A program made the position numbers and the translations under genes. 64,000 nt of DNA from Paramyrothecium sp. XJ0827 (Eukaryota; Ascomycota; Sordariomycetes; Hypocreales; Stachybotryaceae), in contig JAJFPB010000003.1 in the NCBI GenBank assembly GCA_020881915.1, positions 1,550,001-1,614,000 on the forward strand, written 5' to 3'. A model generated the notes under the pieces. It was not told the origin of the DNA and made no database searches. It saw only the letters and a program-made list of their open reading frames with translations. Shown piece by piece: positions 44,999 through 54,812 of the stretch (the stretch's first letter is position 1; the number at the start of each line of letters is the position of its first letter).

Positions 44999-46429
44999 AT
45001 GAAGTTCCAGAGCCCATCGTTGGCTTCGATCGCGGGCCTGCTCGCAGCCGTGCCGGGGGCTTTGGCCGGTTACGACCCGGCATCGTCGTCCAACATCGCC
45101 GTCTACTGGGGTAATATCATGACAGCCCGGGATTTACTACTCGAGGACAAGAGCAGATGCTAACCCAATTGCTAGGGCAAAACTCCTTTGGTCAGGGCAG
45201 TGGTCCCAATGTCCAGAAACGCCTTGTGCATTATTGTGCCAGTATGCCCGGCCCCTTTCTAAGTTGAAATGGAATTGACTGAACGGAACTAACCGCTGGT
45301 CCTTTTTCCCTGCAGACGCCGACATTGATGTAAGTTCGGAACGGACATGGTGAAGCTACAAGTGCATATATTAACGTTATGTCAGGTCATTCCCGTCGCT
45401 TTCATGAACGGCATTAGCCCTCCCATCACCAACTTTGCCAACGCGGGAGACAATTGCACGGCGTTCCCAGGCAATCCCCTCCTCTTGGACTGTCCTCAGA
45501 TCGAGTAAGTTGTACTTCCCGAAACCGCCAGCGTTTGTATGGGACTCTAATGCATCTCACCTTTCAGGGAGGACATCAAGATCTGCCAGTCCACCTACAG
45601 GAAGACCATCATCCTCTCCCTGGGCGGCGCGACCTACACCCAGGGCGGCTTCCCCTCCGTGGACGCGGCCGTCCGGAGCGCGCAGCTGGTGTGGGACATG
45701 TTCGGCCCCGTCAACCCGAGCAGCTCCGTCGACCGGCCCTTCGGCACCGCCGTCGTGGACGGCTTCGACTTTGACTTTGAGACCTCCATGAACAACCTCG
45801 TCCCCTTCGGCCAGCGCCTCCGCGACCTCATGGACGCGGCGATCGGCTCGGGCGGCAAGCGTTTCTACCTGGCCGCGGCGCCGCAGTGTGTGTACCCGGA
45901 CGCCGCCAACGGCGCGGCGCTCGACGGCACCGTCTTCTTCGACTTCATCATGATCCAGTTCTATAACAACTGGTGCGGCGTCAGCAACTTCAACCCGGGC
46001 TCCACAACACAGAACGCCTTCAACTTCGACGTCTGGGACACCTGGGCCAAGACGCGCAGCCGCAACCGCAACGTCAAGGTCCTGCTCGGCATCCCCGCCA
46101 ACACGGGCGCCGGCGGCGGCTACACCGACGGCACCAAGCTCGCCGCCGCCGTGCGCTGGTCAAAACAGTACTCGAGCTTCGGCGGCGTCATGATGTGGGA
46201 CGCGTCCCAGCTGTACGCAAACTCGGGATTCCTCGCGCAGGTCGTGACAGCGCTGGGCCAGACCCCCGAGCAGCCGCCCGAGGACCCGGAGGACCCGGAG
46301 GACCCGCCCCCCGGCGGCCCGTTGGTGCCTCACTGGGGCCAGTGCGGAGGCGAGGGCTACACGGGGCCGACGCAGTGCGAGCCGCCGTACACCTGCCAGG
46401 GCACCAAGTGGTGGAAGTCTTGCGTTTGA
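44999..46429 (+). CDS. Secreted GH18 chitinase (class III type) with CBM1 domain
   Basis: Five exons (44999-45110, 45176-45241, 45316-45329, 45386-45504, 45568-46429) give 390 aa. The third exon is only 14 nt, but it is required to keep the frame. A signal peptide covers residues 1-23. The GH18 barrel follows: NIAVYWGQNSFGQG at the first strand, KTIILSLGGATYTQGG, and the catalytic DGFDFDFE at 168-175, with Glu175 the proton donor. After a Pro/Glu/Asp linker (EQPPEDPEDPEDPPPGG) the last 34 residues are a fungal cellulose/chitin-binding CBM1 (HWGQCGGEGYTGPTQCEPPY...) with four conserved Cys and aromatic Trp/Tyr residues. The layout matches hevamine-like endochitinases of Trichoderma and relatives. 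It should degrade chitin outside the cell, in wall remodelling, mycoparasitism or nutrition. Confidence 0.96.
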
Positions 46430-46752
46430 AGGGGATGTTGAGGGAAGCCCACTGTTGCCCCGAAGATGTGTCTCCACTCCTTTGGCACGTTCTCTGTCCA
46501 TATTTGAATTTGTGAGGACCCTGGGCTTGGGGCTTCTGTGAATACTTGTCTTCTTGCCTGTATATATTTTTATGTTCGTAAGTAGTTGCAATGGGAGGGA
46601 CGGTCCTTGTCTATGTCCTGATGCCTGGTTTGATGTTGTGCCATGACCGCAAGTTTATCACGACCATAACCAGATGGTGGACATGAGCTCAAATATGCGC
46701 ATCAGAGTATATTGGTTCGTACAACGTCTGCTTGAAGGAGAAAGCATGCTTA
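46430..46752. other. 3' flank of the chitinase gene
   Basis: AT-rich 3' region with TATATATTTTTATG near 46560, a plausible efficiency/poly(A) element. No gene is seen. Confidence 0.5.
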
Positions 46753-46776
46753 TCCTAATCCTAATCCTAATCCTAA
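46753..46776. repeat. Telomere-like tandem repeat (TCCTAA)x4
   Basis: Four exact head-to-tail copies of TCCTAA, followed directly by CCCA and a degenerate copy (ATCCTATCCC). The reverse complement, TTAGGA, differs by one base from the ascomycete telomere unit TTAGGG. It lies in the convergent gap between chitinase and peptidase genes. Confidence 0.85.
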
Positions 46777-46955
46777 CCCAATCCTATCCCACCGAGGGCT
46801 TACTCTACAAATGGGTATCGTTAATCATCATAGCCCCTATGCACCTTAACAAAACCAATTTCGGGGACCCTGAGCTAGGATCTTTGCCCAATCGAGACGA
46901 ATAAAGAAATCCACTGCCCGAATGAAGGGCTGCACAGATGAGAGAGAAATCCTGC

Positions 46956-47832
46956 TTAGGTCGGGATAAAGGCTTGGGAGTCCTTCTCTTGCTGCTCGAA
47001 GGACTGGGAAAAGGCAGCCAGTCCGGCAACGATGCCAACGGCCATGACGAGGATGGAGATGATGGACCAAATGACGCCCCAGCACTGCGAGGAGCCACCG
47101 TAACGCTTGGCAAAGACACTGGCATCGGACTCGTTTACTTTCCGGAGGATCAAGTCGTCGCAGATATCCCAGACGCTGTAGAGGGAGGACATGACGCCGA
47201 TGAAGAGGACGACGAAACGCAGGGCCTGGGCATGCTTGATGAACCAGCATGCAATAAGCAGGCCGACGGCGAGGAGGATGGTGAAGATGGTGAGCCAGTC
47301 TCGTTTGCCCCACCAGAGGGTCAGGAGGAAGCAGACGGCGAGTACGATGCTGGCGACTTTGCTTGCAACGATGTTGAAGCCGCAGAAGGTGAGGAGGGCG
47401 CCAATGATGGACGAGCCGAGGTAGCCAGCGGGTAAGGTGAAGGCGCTGATGCCGCCGACCATGTGCGTGACGCCACCCTCATTGGGATCAAGGCTGATGG
47501 ACTTGACGCGGCCGCCGGTGAGGACGGCCGTGATGGCGTGGCCAAACTCGTGAAAGGCAATGACAAGCATCTAATACAGGGTTAACATTTGCGAATAGTG
47601 ACATAAACAAGAGAGAAGACCCGGGACTCGCCTTGAAGGGCCAAAGTATCATGCGCAGATACGGCACGTTCCACAGGATGGCGATGCCGACAGCATACGC
47701 GGCAATGACTCCCAGCGTCACCCGCTGCGTGTGGTTCGGGTTCTGCAGGTCTCGCTGTTGCAGGGAGCTATACTTGGCTTCCGAGAAGGCGGCCAGGCCA
47801 AAATCGGCCAGTGCTTGGACGGTGGGCGCCAT
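46956..47832 (-). CDS. M50B-like membrane zinc metallopeptidase
   Basis: Two exons (47832-47632 and 47570-46956) give 271 aa. The 61-nt intron has a GC donor: AAG|GCGAGT...TTAG. The frame on both sides is preserved only with this splice. The second exon opens with MLVIAFHEFGHAI, containing the zinc-binding HExxH motif (His74, Glu75, His78). The block DPNEGGVTHMVGG follows, then five or more hydrophobic segments. This matches the peptidase M50B-like family (DUF-type, related to site-2 proteases and SpoIVFB), found widely in fungi but little studied. It should be an integral membrane protein of the Golgi, ER or vacuole. Substrates are unknown. An N-terminal helix (VTLGVIAAYAVGIAILW) lies in exon 1. 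Confidence 0.88.
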
Positions 47833-48496
47833 GTTGCGAGCTGATTATACGCAGCCTCTGAGAAGTGCCTGGTGTTGACTGCGGATGATAATAGGGGGGT
47901 GCGGTTGGTTGCTGCTGAGCGCTGAGCGACAGCCGAACTACTAAGATCAAGGTCGTTGTACTGCCGTAGCGTGTTGGACAAACACAAAAAAAGGGGAAAG
48001 GGGCCCGTGTGTTGCCCGAGACAAGGAAGAAGGTCAAGGCAGGAATTAACGACAGACAGAGGCAGGGCTCTGGAAGGAAGAGGGAGACAAGAGTCGTGAA
48101 CAGAAAAGAAAGCGGGTTGAAGAAAAACCCAAGGCGAGAATGAAATGGTGAGACGGTCTTGGCAGGGCGACGAGACCAGACAAGCAGCGACCGTCTGTCG
48201 TTGGAGGGTTGCGTAACGTACGCGTCTCTCACTGGGCCGTTCGCTGGGCATAGCCACAGCCACAGCCGCCGCCTAAGCCAAGCCGGGCCACGCCAGGCCG
48301 GCTGCCAGCCGCTAGCCAGCTGCCACAGCCACATCCAGGCAAGCCTGGCGGCGATCCGGTGCATCAAAATAGACACATGGAACACAACCAAATATCAACG
48401 CCCACCTGACCTGACCTTACTTCACTTGGCAACCGGGCATTTCATCATGGCACAACACTTGCTTCTTCGTCCAGACAATACAACACAAAACAATAC
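47833..48496. other. Promoter side of the peptidase gene
   Basis: About 660 bp upstream of the leftward peptidase gene. It contains an A-rich tract (47985-47992) and the imperfect repeat GCCACAGCCACAGCCGCC near 48250. No gene is supported. Confidence 0.45.
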
Positions 48497-48521
48497 GACA
48501 TGACATGACATGACATGACAT
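48497..48521. repeat. GACAT microsatellite, five copies
   Basis: Five perfect tandem copies of the 5-mer GACAT. It is a simple repeat in a gap between two leftward genes. Confidence 0.9.
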
Positions 48522-48704
48522 TCAACCAAACCAAACTAATCAACCACCCAACTCCATCCACGTTCCCTGTCGCGCTAGCACCCGTTGTTACGGGGTAGAC
48601 CTAACTTACAGATCACCATGCACTAACTTGAAAAACGTCATGCCAAACGGCCTCACCACACAACGCCCCGGCAACCATCATGACCTGGCCTGACCCAAAT
48701 ACCG

Positions 48705-49526
48705 TCAGGACCGTTTCGGCGCTGGGCCTGACTCTGGGCCATCGGCCGCATCGCTCGTAGGAACCCCCCCGAAGTCGTCCTCTGGATCCAGCTGGTCCAT
48801 CTGTGCGATAGCATTGAACGTCAATACTGCCGCGTCCAGCCTGATGCTGCGCGATGCTGCATCCGCGGCTGCCCGGGTTAGTCTCCGCTGCCTTTGGAAC
48901 CTTTCGAGCTCTTCAATCTCGGCGTCAAGCTCTCGCGCGAGAGTAGTGCGGGCACAGCCGCGTACCCGTAGCCGAAGCCGCCGGTACCTCCGCTTTTGGA
49001 GTCGGGCGTCAAAATGGACGCTGAGATGGCTTCGGTACAATTCAAGCTCCGCGATCCAGTCTCTAATGGCTCTGCCGTCAAGAAAGATAGCACGGCCTGG
49101 TCGGACCCTTTGGTACCTCCACATCTCCACGATCGCGGCGTCGAGGGCTGCGTCGGCACGACGGGATGCGGCGAGACTCCGTGCTCGTGTTTGGTTTAGC
49201 CGTTTGTGCTCCACTACGCAAGCGTACACGCTCATAATGTCCGTATAACTTGCGGTGGTAGCAGGAGAAGACGCAGAACGAGGGCTCGGGCCAGACGTTG
49301 CAATGTGTCCGGCCTGAGCCGTCGACTGTGCCCGATGGTAGGCCGGTAGGCTCTCTTGGTCGCCTGGGTCATACATATTCAGTTCCATGTGCATACCCAA
49401 CTGCTGGTTCTCTGGCCGTGGTAGAAGATCATCGTCTTGGACTTCTTCAACCGACACAGGTCTTGGTTGCTGAAGGGGATTTTGTCCCCTGGCTTGGCTG
49501 CGCAGGTGCAAGGGGAGGGTGACCAT
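48705..49526 (-). CDS. Hypothetical Arg/Ala-rich helical protein, 273 aa
   Basis: Single open frame from ATG 49526. The first 85 residues are Gln/Pro/Ser-rich and probably disordered. From about residue 95 the sequence is strongly helical, basic and Ala/Arg-rich (SLAASRRADAALDAAIVEMW, QKRRYRRLRLRVRGCA, ARELDAEIEELERFQRQRRL), likely coiled coil. The C-terminus is acidic, then ends in APKRS. There is no signal peptide or membrane helix. I do not recognise a family. The GC-rich composition could produce long frames by chance, but the shift from polar linker to regular heptad-like helices favours a real gene. It has no obvious functional partner nearby. Confidence 0.5.
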   Translation of the reverse strand: MVTLPLHLRSQARGQNPLQQPRPVSVEEVQDDDLLPRPENQQLGMHMELNMYDPGDQESLPAYHRAQSTAQAGHIATSGPSPRSASSPATTASYTDIMSVYACVVEHKRLNQTRARSLAASRRADAALDAAIVEMWRYQRVRPGRAIFLDGRAIRDWIAELELYRSHLSVHFDARLQKRRYRRLRLRVRGCARTTLARELDAEIEELERFQRQRRLTRAAADAASRSIRLDAAVLTFNAIAQMDQLDPEDDFGGVPTSDAADGPESGPAPKRS

Positions 49527-50060
49527 GGTGACTATCAGGTAAGGTGGATTTCAAGGATGAGTGAGAAAGTAGCACCGCTTTTGTCCGTTTCATCAAGGGC
49601 CTAGGCGCTAAGTGCAACGGCTGTGAAGTGTTTGCCTTGGGATATGTGTTCAGTAGAGAGGTCCTTCGCAAGGGAATGGAGATTTTTCGTTGAAGCCGTC
49701 GAAGAATCTCCGGAGTGAGGATGTAGAAAGGAGTATGACAAGACAATGGCCCTCGTCTACGGTCACTGTCAAGGTCTTTAAATACGGAGAGTTCCTCGTC
49801 TACAGTCACGGTCAAGGGTTTTAAATACATAGAGTTGATGGAGAAAAGGAGAACCAGCAAAGTTACTCTGTAAGTTGGTCAGCTGTTCCACTGGACAAAA
49901 GTTATCTTGCATCTTACTTCCAGGGCGCGCCGCAGGGAGGAGCATGAGAAAAGTTAGACAGGAGTTTGATTGAAGCATAAAAGGTGGTCGTTTTCCAACA
50001 TTCTCTGTGTGACAAAGGCTCTCATTCTTCATCCTCTCGCCTCCTTCACCCAGTCCTCCC
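49527..50060. other. Upstream region of the hypothetical gene
   Basis: About 530 bp without a gene. A 23-bp motif with the sense GACAGTGACC...GAGTTCC recurs twice with changes (49755-49795 and 49797-49837: CTCGTCTACNGTCACNGTCAAGG followed by TTTAAATAC). This is an imperfect 42-bp tandem duplication. Confidence 0.55.
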
Positions 50061-50105
50061 TTCTTCTTCTTCTTCTTCTTCTTCTTCTTCTTCTTCTTCT
50101 TCTTC
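50061..50105. repeat. TTC microsatellite, 15 copies
   Basis: Forty-five bases of perfect TTC (GAA on the other strand). The frames across it encode poly-Leu or poly-Lys/Arg and are artefacts. Polypurine-polypyrimidine tracts of this length can form triplex DNA and are prone to length change. Confidence 0.95.
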
Positions 50106-50450
50106 GTGTCGGGTGCAACAAGGCTGCCAGGCTTGAGCAGCATGACACCACCACGAAAACAAATATCTGGCCACGTATTCTAGCCATCACGGCCACCGAC
50201 AAGATCCAGGGACAACATGAGATGAGACAAGAACAAGAACAGACCATCAACGACACCCTCCATACATTTCCACCACAAACACCCGAAGGAACCAACTACA
50301 AATACAACGCCATCTTTCTTCTTCACACCGCCGGACAAGCCGACAAATGCAATGAAAAAAGTAAGAAGCATGTCACCTGGAGGGAGTGTAATGCCAGGGA
50401 CGCGCAGAGAAAGAAATCAAAAATTGTACCGCGGCTACCTTAACCAGACG
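50106..50450. other. Gap without a supported gene
   Basis: Frame 49970-50443 runs through the microsatellite and has no domain. Nothing else was recognised. Confidence 0.4.
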
Positions 50451-50494
50451 GCACACGAAGGGGGTTAGCAGCCTCACGCAGGACCTTCGTGTGC
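50451..50494. repeat. Inverted repeat, 10-bp arms
   Basis: GCACACGAAG at 50451-50460 and its exact reverse complement at 50485-50494 are separated by 24 bases. It could form a stem-loop. No poly-T tract follows, and I do not assign an RNA. Confidence 0.7.
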
Positions 50495-50527
50495 GGTCAC
50501 CCATCCCGGCCTCTTGAGCGGCCAGAA

Positions 50528-50706
50528 CTGACAAGACAGTCAGCTGAACGTCGGGGTCACGAGCAGGGTATCAAGGGCATGAAGAAAAGAAAGGACCATA
50601 CCTGACAAGACGGTGTGCTGATCATCGGGGCCACGAGCAGGACGATCGACAATGTCGAGTCCAAGATCCATGAAGAAAGAAAAAGAAAAAAAAAGAAAAG
50701 GACCAG
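50528..50706. repeat. Imperfect tandem duplication, 74-bp offset
   Basis: A 40-base block at 50528-50567 (CTGACAAGAC...CACGAGCAGG) recurs at 50602-50641 with 34 of 40 positions identical by eye. Each copy is followed by a purine-rich stretch ending in AAAGGACCA. The second copy carries extra bases and a longer A/G tract (50670-50700). Confidence 0.8.
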
Positions 50707-53133
50707 AAGCGGAGGGCGGCGAGAAAGCTCTTTTAAAGACGCACACCGGCCAAGCTCTTTCCGTGAGAAAGCGTGGAAGAGACGTGAGTGAGGAGTTAAG
50801 TTCCAAGGAAGGTCCTACGGTTTGGAAGCGAAGCAAAGCGAGATGACACCAGCTCTGCCTTCACAGGTACCTTGTCGGAGCAGGCAGGCGCTTGAGCTCG
50901 AGTTTCATGGCGGGCAGCTCGCCTTCTGCCTACTTGAACCGCAAACCACCACCCGAGGTCGTTAACACAGGTACCTCTGTACCTTATGGTAGGTACGGTA
51001 TTGAAGGTGAAGCAACAATCGACTTGGCACCTTCAGTTACTTCCCGTCTCAAAGTAGGTGGAACGATCAGCGAAATTGACCAAGTCTCAGGGCATTGTTC
51101 GTCGTGGTTCGCACTGCCAACATGCTTACTTAGCAGAATGATCCGATGCTTTGATCCCATGAGCAATAGCATTGACGACCACTAATTCTCTCAACCCAGC
51201 CTCAGTGCCTCTCGCCACTGTCAAAGCCCTCCTCGATACCATAAGAGGAAGCACACATATCTTTTGGAGGATTGCTGCCACTCGGTGGCGTGTTGTTGTC
51301 CGCAGTCCCATCACCCTGTCACTCCACAGCAGACAAAAGACGAGCTGCCGCACGAGTGATGTCGACAATCATAGGCTACATTACGAAATTCTCAGGGGCC
51401 ATATTAACGTAAGGTTGGCGACCGTCAGTGCTTACATCACTTGGGCAAGAGTTCACCCATCCTGTGCTCTCGAAGCCAAGACAATGGCCCGCATGACTGA
51501 CAAGCAGTCCATATTGTGGTACTGGATGGTATGACTCCCTACGCTGACTACATTCATAAAAGCAAAGGAGATCTGAAGTGTATTGCTAAGGCGATTCAGT
51601 CACAGTGGATTCAGTCACGCTGGAGGACACCCATAACACACAAATCCAAACTGTTTGTCGGCCCAAGCCGAGTATGTCACCGTGGCACTCGACGTGAAGA
51701 GCCATGAATTAACCCCGACAATAGCTCTCTGGCGGTCAAGCGGTTTCCCGTCTCTGCTCCACTCCAAGAGAACGATACTACATTCCTCGTGTGGACTGCT
51801 CTTCCGCGTTCACTTCGAGAAACCGCCAAGGAGTTCCACGTACCCATCTCTCGGGCTGGAGAAGCTCGCAACATTTTTGTGAGTGGAGCTATGTCTTAGC
51901 GATTCACCGAATAGTCTCCCACTTGAATTCTAGCCAAGTCGCCTGAAGGGAGCCTTTAGAGCGCCAAGGCCATACTTCATTACAACCACTACCTATCGAC
52001 TCTGGAGACATGTGTTCCTTGATAGCCCCACAACCCAAAACGCGATCTGAATCTGTCGTATCTTTAACGTACGCGCTGAAAAGGAATGTTTTTGTCCCTT
52101 CAAGATTTTCTAGAATCCCATTGCGATCAAAGCTTCTTCTGCTATACAATGGTTCACAACCGGCCGGCCGCAGCATAGGAGCCGGCGCTGAGGATGCAGG
52201 AACACAGAGCGAAGCTGCGAGTCTTCAGCCGCAATACATCTACGACGTTGAGTTGTCTCAAAGACGAGCGTTGCAACTATATAGCCTTGAATTCTCCACT
52301 GCGGTCGATTTAAGACATATGTCTGCGGGTGTGGGCAGGACTCCACCTCCCGTCGCTCAATTCCCACGCAGGTTGCCCAGCAAGGAATGGCTGCCCTGGA
52401 GATTCACCGGGGTGTTTCGTAAACTACGTATATATCCAATGCGGAATGGAGTATCCTTCCATGGGTTACAGTGTGTCCATCGACTACAGAATGCAAGATC
52501 TGGGTCTTCGTTATATGGCCATGTGGTGTTTGGCATAATCGCCCCAAGGTCTTTGACGTCGGACGGCCATATAGGAGATACAGAACTTCTTGAACAGGAA
52601 CTCATGGTCCCAGAGGCACCCTAACCTACCAAGATATCCGCTTGGTTGACGCAAGCTTGAAGGGCTGGTTTGAGACACATCGGCTGCGCCAAGTGGGACA
52701 GCCGCTCGGTCATAATGACATGCGACGGATCCCAGCGAAACACATCGACCTACACCACATTCCAAGCGCAACAAGGCCCTGGTACCATTTACCCATTCTG
52801 TCGCTCGACCGCACGGCGATTGGGTAACGTACACTGTCGAGTGTTACCCCATGAACGCAGCAAATGGGCGGCCGCAGTCGGCCAAGAGGAGAAAACCTGG
52901 AAGAACCTCTCGATCCGCAATGAGCTGCAGGAATGCAACTATCTGGACCCTTGTCGAAGGCGAGGTCCTACGACACCCTTGGATGAGGTGATGGGTGGTT
53001 CGGATGAGGCAAAGCCACCCCTGTGCGACTGCAATCTTGCAAATGCGCATGCGTCGGTGGCGATCTGGAAGACAAAGGCTGGCGGGGGAACAAGACCGTG
53101 ATGAAGAAATGCCGTTGATGCAAGATATTGGAA
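50707..53133. other. Gene desert, possibly decayed coding DNA
   Basis: About 2.4 kb with no continuous gene. Short leftward frames at 51126-51368, 51677-51874, 51904-52176, 52110-52367 and 52511-52834 sit one after another in different frames. Some have protein-like composition. A decayed leftward gene is possible, but I recognise no domain. Confidence 0.35.
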
Positions 53134-53140
53134 TATAAAA
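53134..53140 (+). promoter_or_regulatory. TATA box of the secreted-protein gene
   Basis: TATAAAA lies 133 bp upstream of the ATG at 53273, followed by a C-rich leader ending CCGCAAAAATG. The position and the strong start context suggest a well-expressed gene. Confidence 0.65.
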
Positions 53141-53272
53141 GGAGCCGAGCGCTCCTCCGAAGGAGAAGATGATCACCAGAGCTCCAGCCTGCCTCGCAAC
53201 AGCCTCTAGATCATCCATCGTCGCACCAGCCCCACGCTTCTCTGCCAAACAGTCGGCCTTGCAACCGCAAAA

Positions 53273-54086
53273 ATGAAGTTCTCCACCGTTCTCGTCCTGG
53301 CCTTCGGCTCCTTCGCCGCTGCTGCACCTCCCCGCGCTATCTCCCAACGCAGGAACGAGGCCCACGACAAGTACGTGCTCGACCACAAGAATGCTGTCGT
53401 GGAGAAGCGGGAGCAGGCCACGCTCCTCCTGCCCGCCATTGCCAGCATCGTCAACGAGGTCACCGACGCCATCAGCGACTCCAGCCAGATCTTGAGTAAG
53501 TTTGACGAGAGAAACCCTCAGCCATGACACGACTTGCTGACGTTGTCGCCCGAAAGCCGGCACCCTGAATGATATCAAGAACGAGGTTGCCCCCGTGCCC
53601 GAAGAGATTGTGAACGTCCTCGCCCCTGTCCTCAGGGACATTATTGGCGCCTTGACAGCCGGCACTGGTGGTCTCCTCAACCGCCTCACTGGCGGCCTGT
53701 TGGGCATCATTGGTTTGCTCATCAGCTTGACGCAGGAGCAGCTCGACACCCTCGTCGAGGCTCTCGCCGGGCTCAACGACGTCCTGGACGACCTTTCTGA
53801 CGTCCTGGAGATCACCGTGACCGACCTGTCCCCCGAGGTCGTCGCCGCCATCCAGGATCTCCTGAATGCCATTCGCACCGCCGTCCCCAGCTTCATCAAC
53901 CCACTTGTTTCCCTGATTGTGGCCGTCAGGAGCGTCGCTGTGACCATTGGCCTCAACGTCACCGCCCTCGGCAACGTCGTCACGGGCCTCGTCAACGTCG
54001 TCCAACACGTCATTGACAGCCTCGGCCTCACCCCTACCCTGAATGCTCTCCTGAGCCTCGTGGGCGGTCTCCTTGGATTCAACTAG
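53273..54086 (+). CDS. Secreted cysteine-free hydrophobic helical protein
   Basis: Two exons (53273-53495 and 53557-54086; 61-nt intron GTAAGT...GAAAG with CTGAC) give 250 aa. A signal peptide (MKFSTVLVLAFGSFAAAAP) is followed by a Lys/Arg-rich propeptide-like stretch with a dibasic site (VVEKREQ, about residue 45), suggesting Kex2 processing. The mature part has no cysteine. It is built from repeated amphipathic, Leu/Val/Ile-rich helices with Asp/Asn/Thr caps (GGLLNRLTGGLLGIIGLLI, LVEALAGLNDVLDDLSDVLE, NVTALGNVVTGLVNVVQHVI), ending in LVGGLLGFN. I do not recognise a named family. The pattern recalls surface-active or lipid-binding secreted fungal proteins. The gene has a clear TATA box. Roles in surface coating or host interaction are speculative. 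Confidence 0.85.
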
Positions 54087-54812
54087 GTTGCAGGAACGAG
54101 AGCTGTGACGCCAGGAGGAATAAGGATAAGATTGCCTGGAGGGTAGTTGATGAGAAGGCCTGAAGTTTTTCAACAAGCAATGCTTTCTCTTATGGAATGA
54201 TGCCAGACGCAGCGGTGTGTTTTGCCTGGTTGAATAGTCTCTTGCTTACGGGGGGAATTGGTACACGATTGCCGTAATGACTTGATTGCTAAATGATTAA
54301 TGAAAAATTTTGACGGATCTCAACTTGCCTCACTCGCGTTTCCACAGGTGATGATGCTCATGTTCCTGCCCCTTCAACTAATCACTCCGTAGCAGCGCAT
54401 ATCTTGCTTTGTAGACAACGGATAGCGCCGTCTTGAAACCTGTAGATATTGTTTCTCGGTCACAGTTCTCACTGATATGTGTCCCTCAGCAATGTTGCAC
54501 GGTAGAACACCTCGAGTAAATTATAACCAGGAGCATAAGTTAGCAGTTGCGTGCCCAGGGACTAATCCACGACTAGCTGGTTCTCACAGGTTCCGGCCGC
54601 CCCACCGATTCTCCATACACCCTCCCGTCTCGTGTGACACTATCGTCATTGCACTAACTAAACATTTTTTTCCCCCTCTCAATCGAGTACTATCACGAGC
54701 ATGATAAATTGAAATGTACGGCTATTTCAGTTATAAAGAAAGATACTCATAAGCGCGCTCAACACATTCATTTACTGCTTTTTCTTTCTTTTTCTTTCCT
54801 CACCCGCCCAAG
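54087..54812. other. Intergenic region
   Basis: About 725 bp between two rightward genes. The right end is pyrimidine-rich (TTTCTTTCTTTTTCTTTCCTC at 54780-54800), a typical fungal leader of the methyltransferase gene. No gene is seen. Confidence 0.5.

Noticed and set aside
49970..50443. Frame with a poly-Leu run
   Set aside because: It is produced by the TTC microsatellite.
50461..50520. Stretch with GGTCACCCATCCC, recalling the 3' part of fungal 5S rRNA (complement)
   Set aside because: Only a short motif matches; the rest of a 5S gene is absent on both sides.
52844..54176. Leftward frames of 412 and 234 aa
   Set aside because: Both overlap the secreted-protein gene antisense, and neither has domain-like sequence. 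The sense gene has a TATA box, a signal peptide and a good intron.
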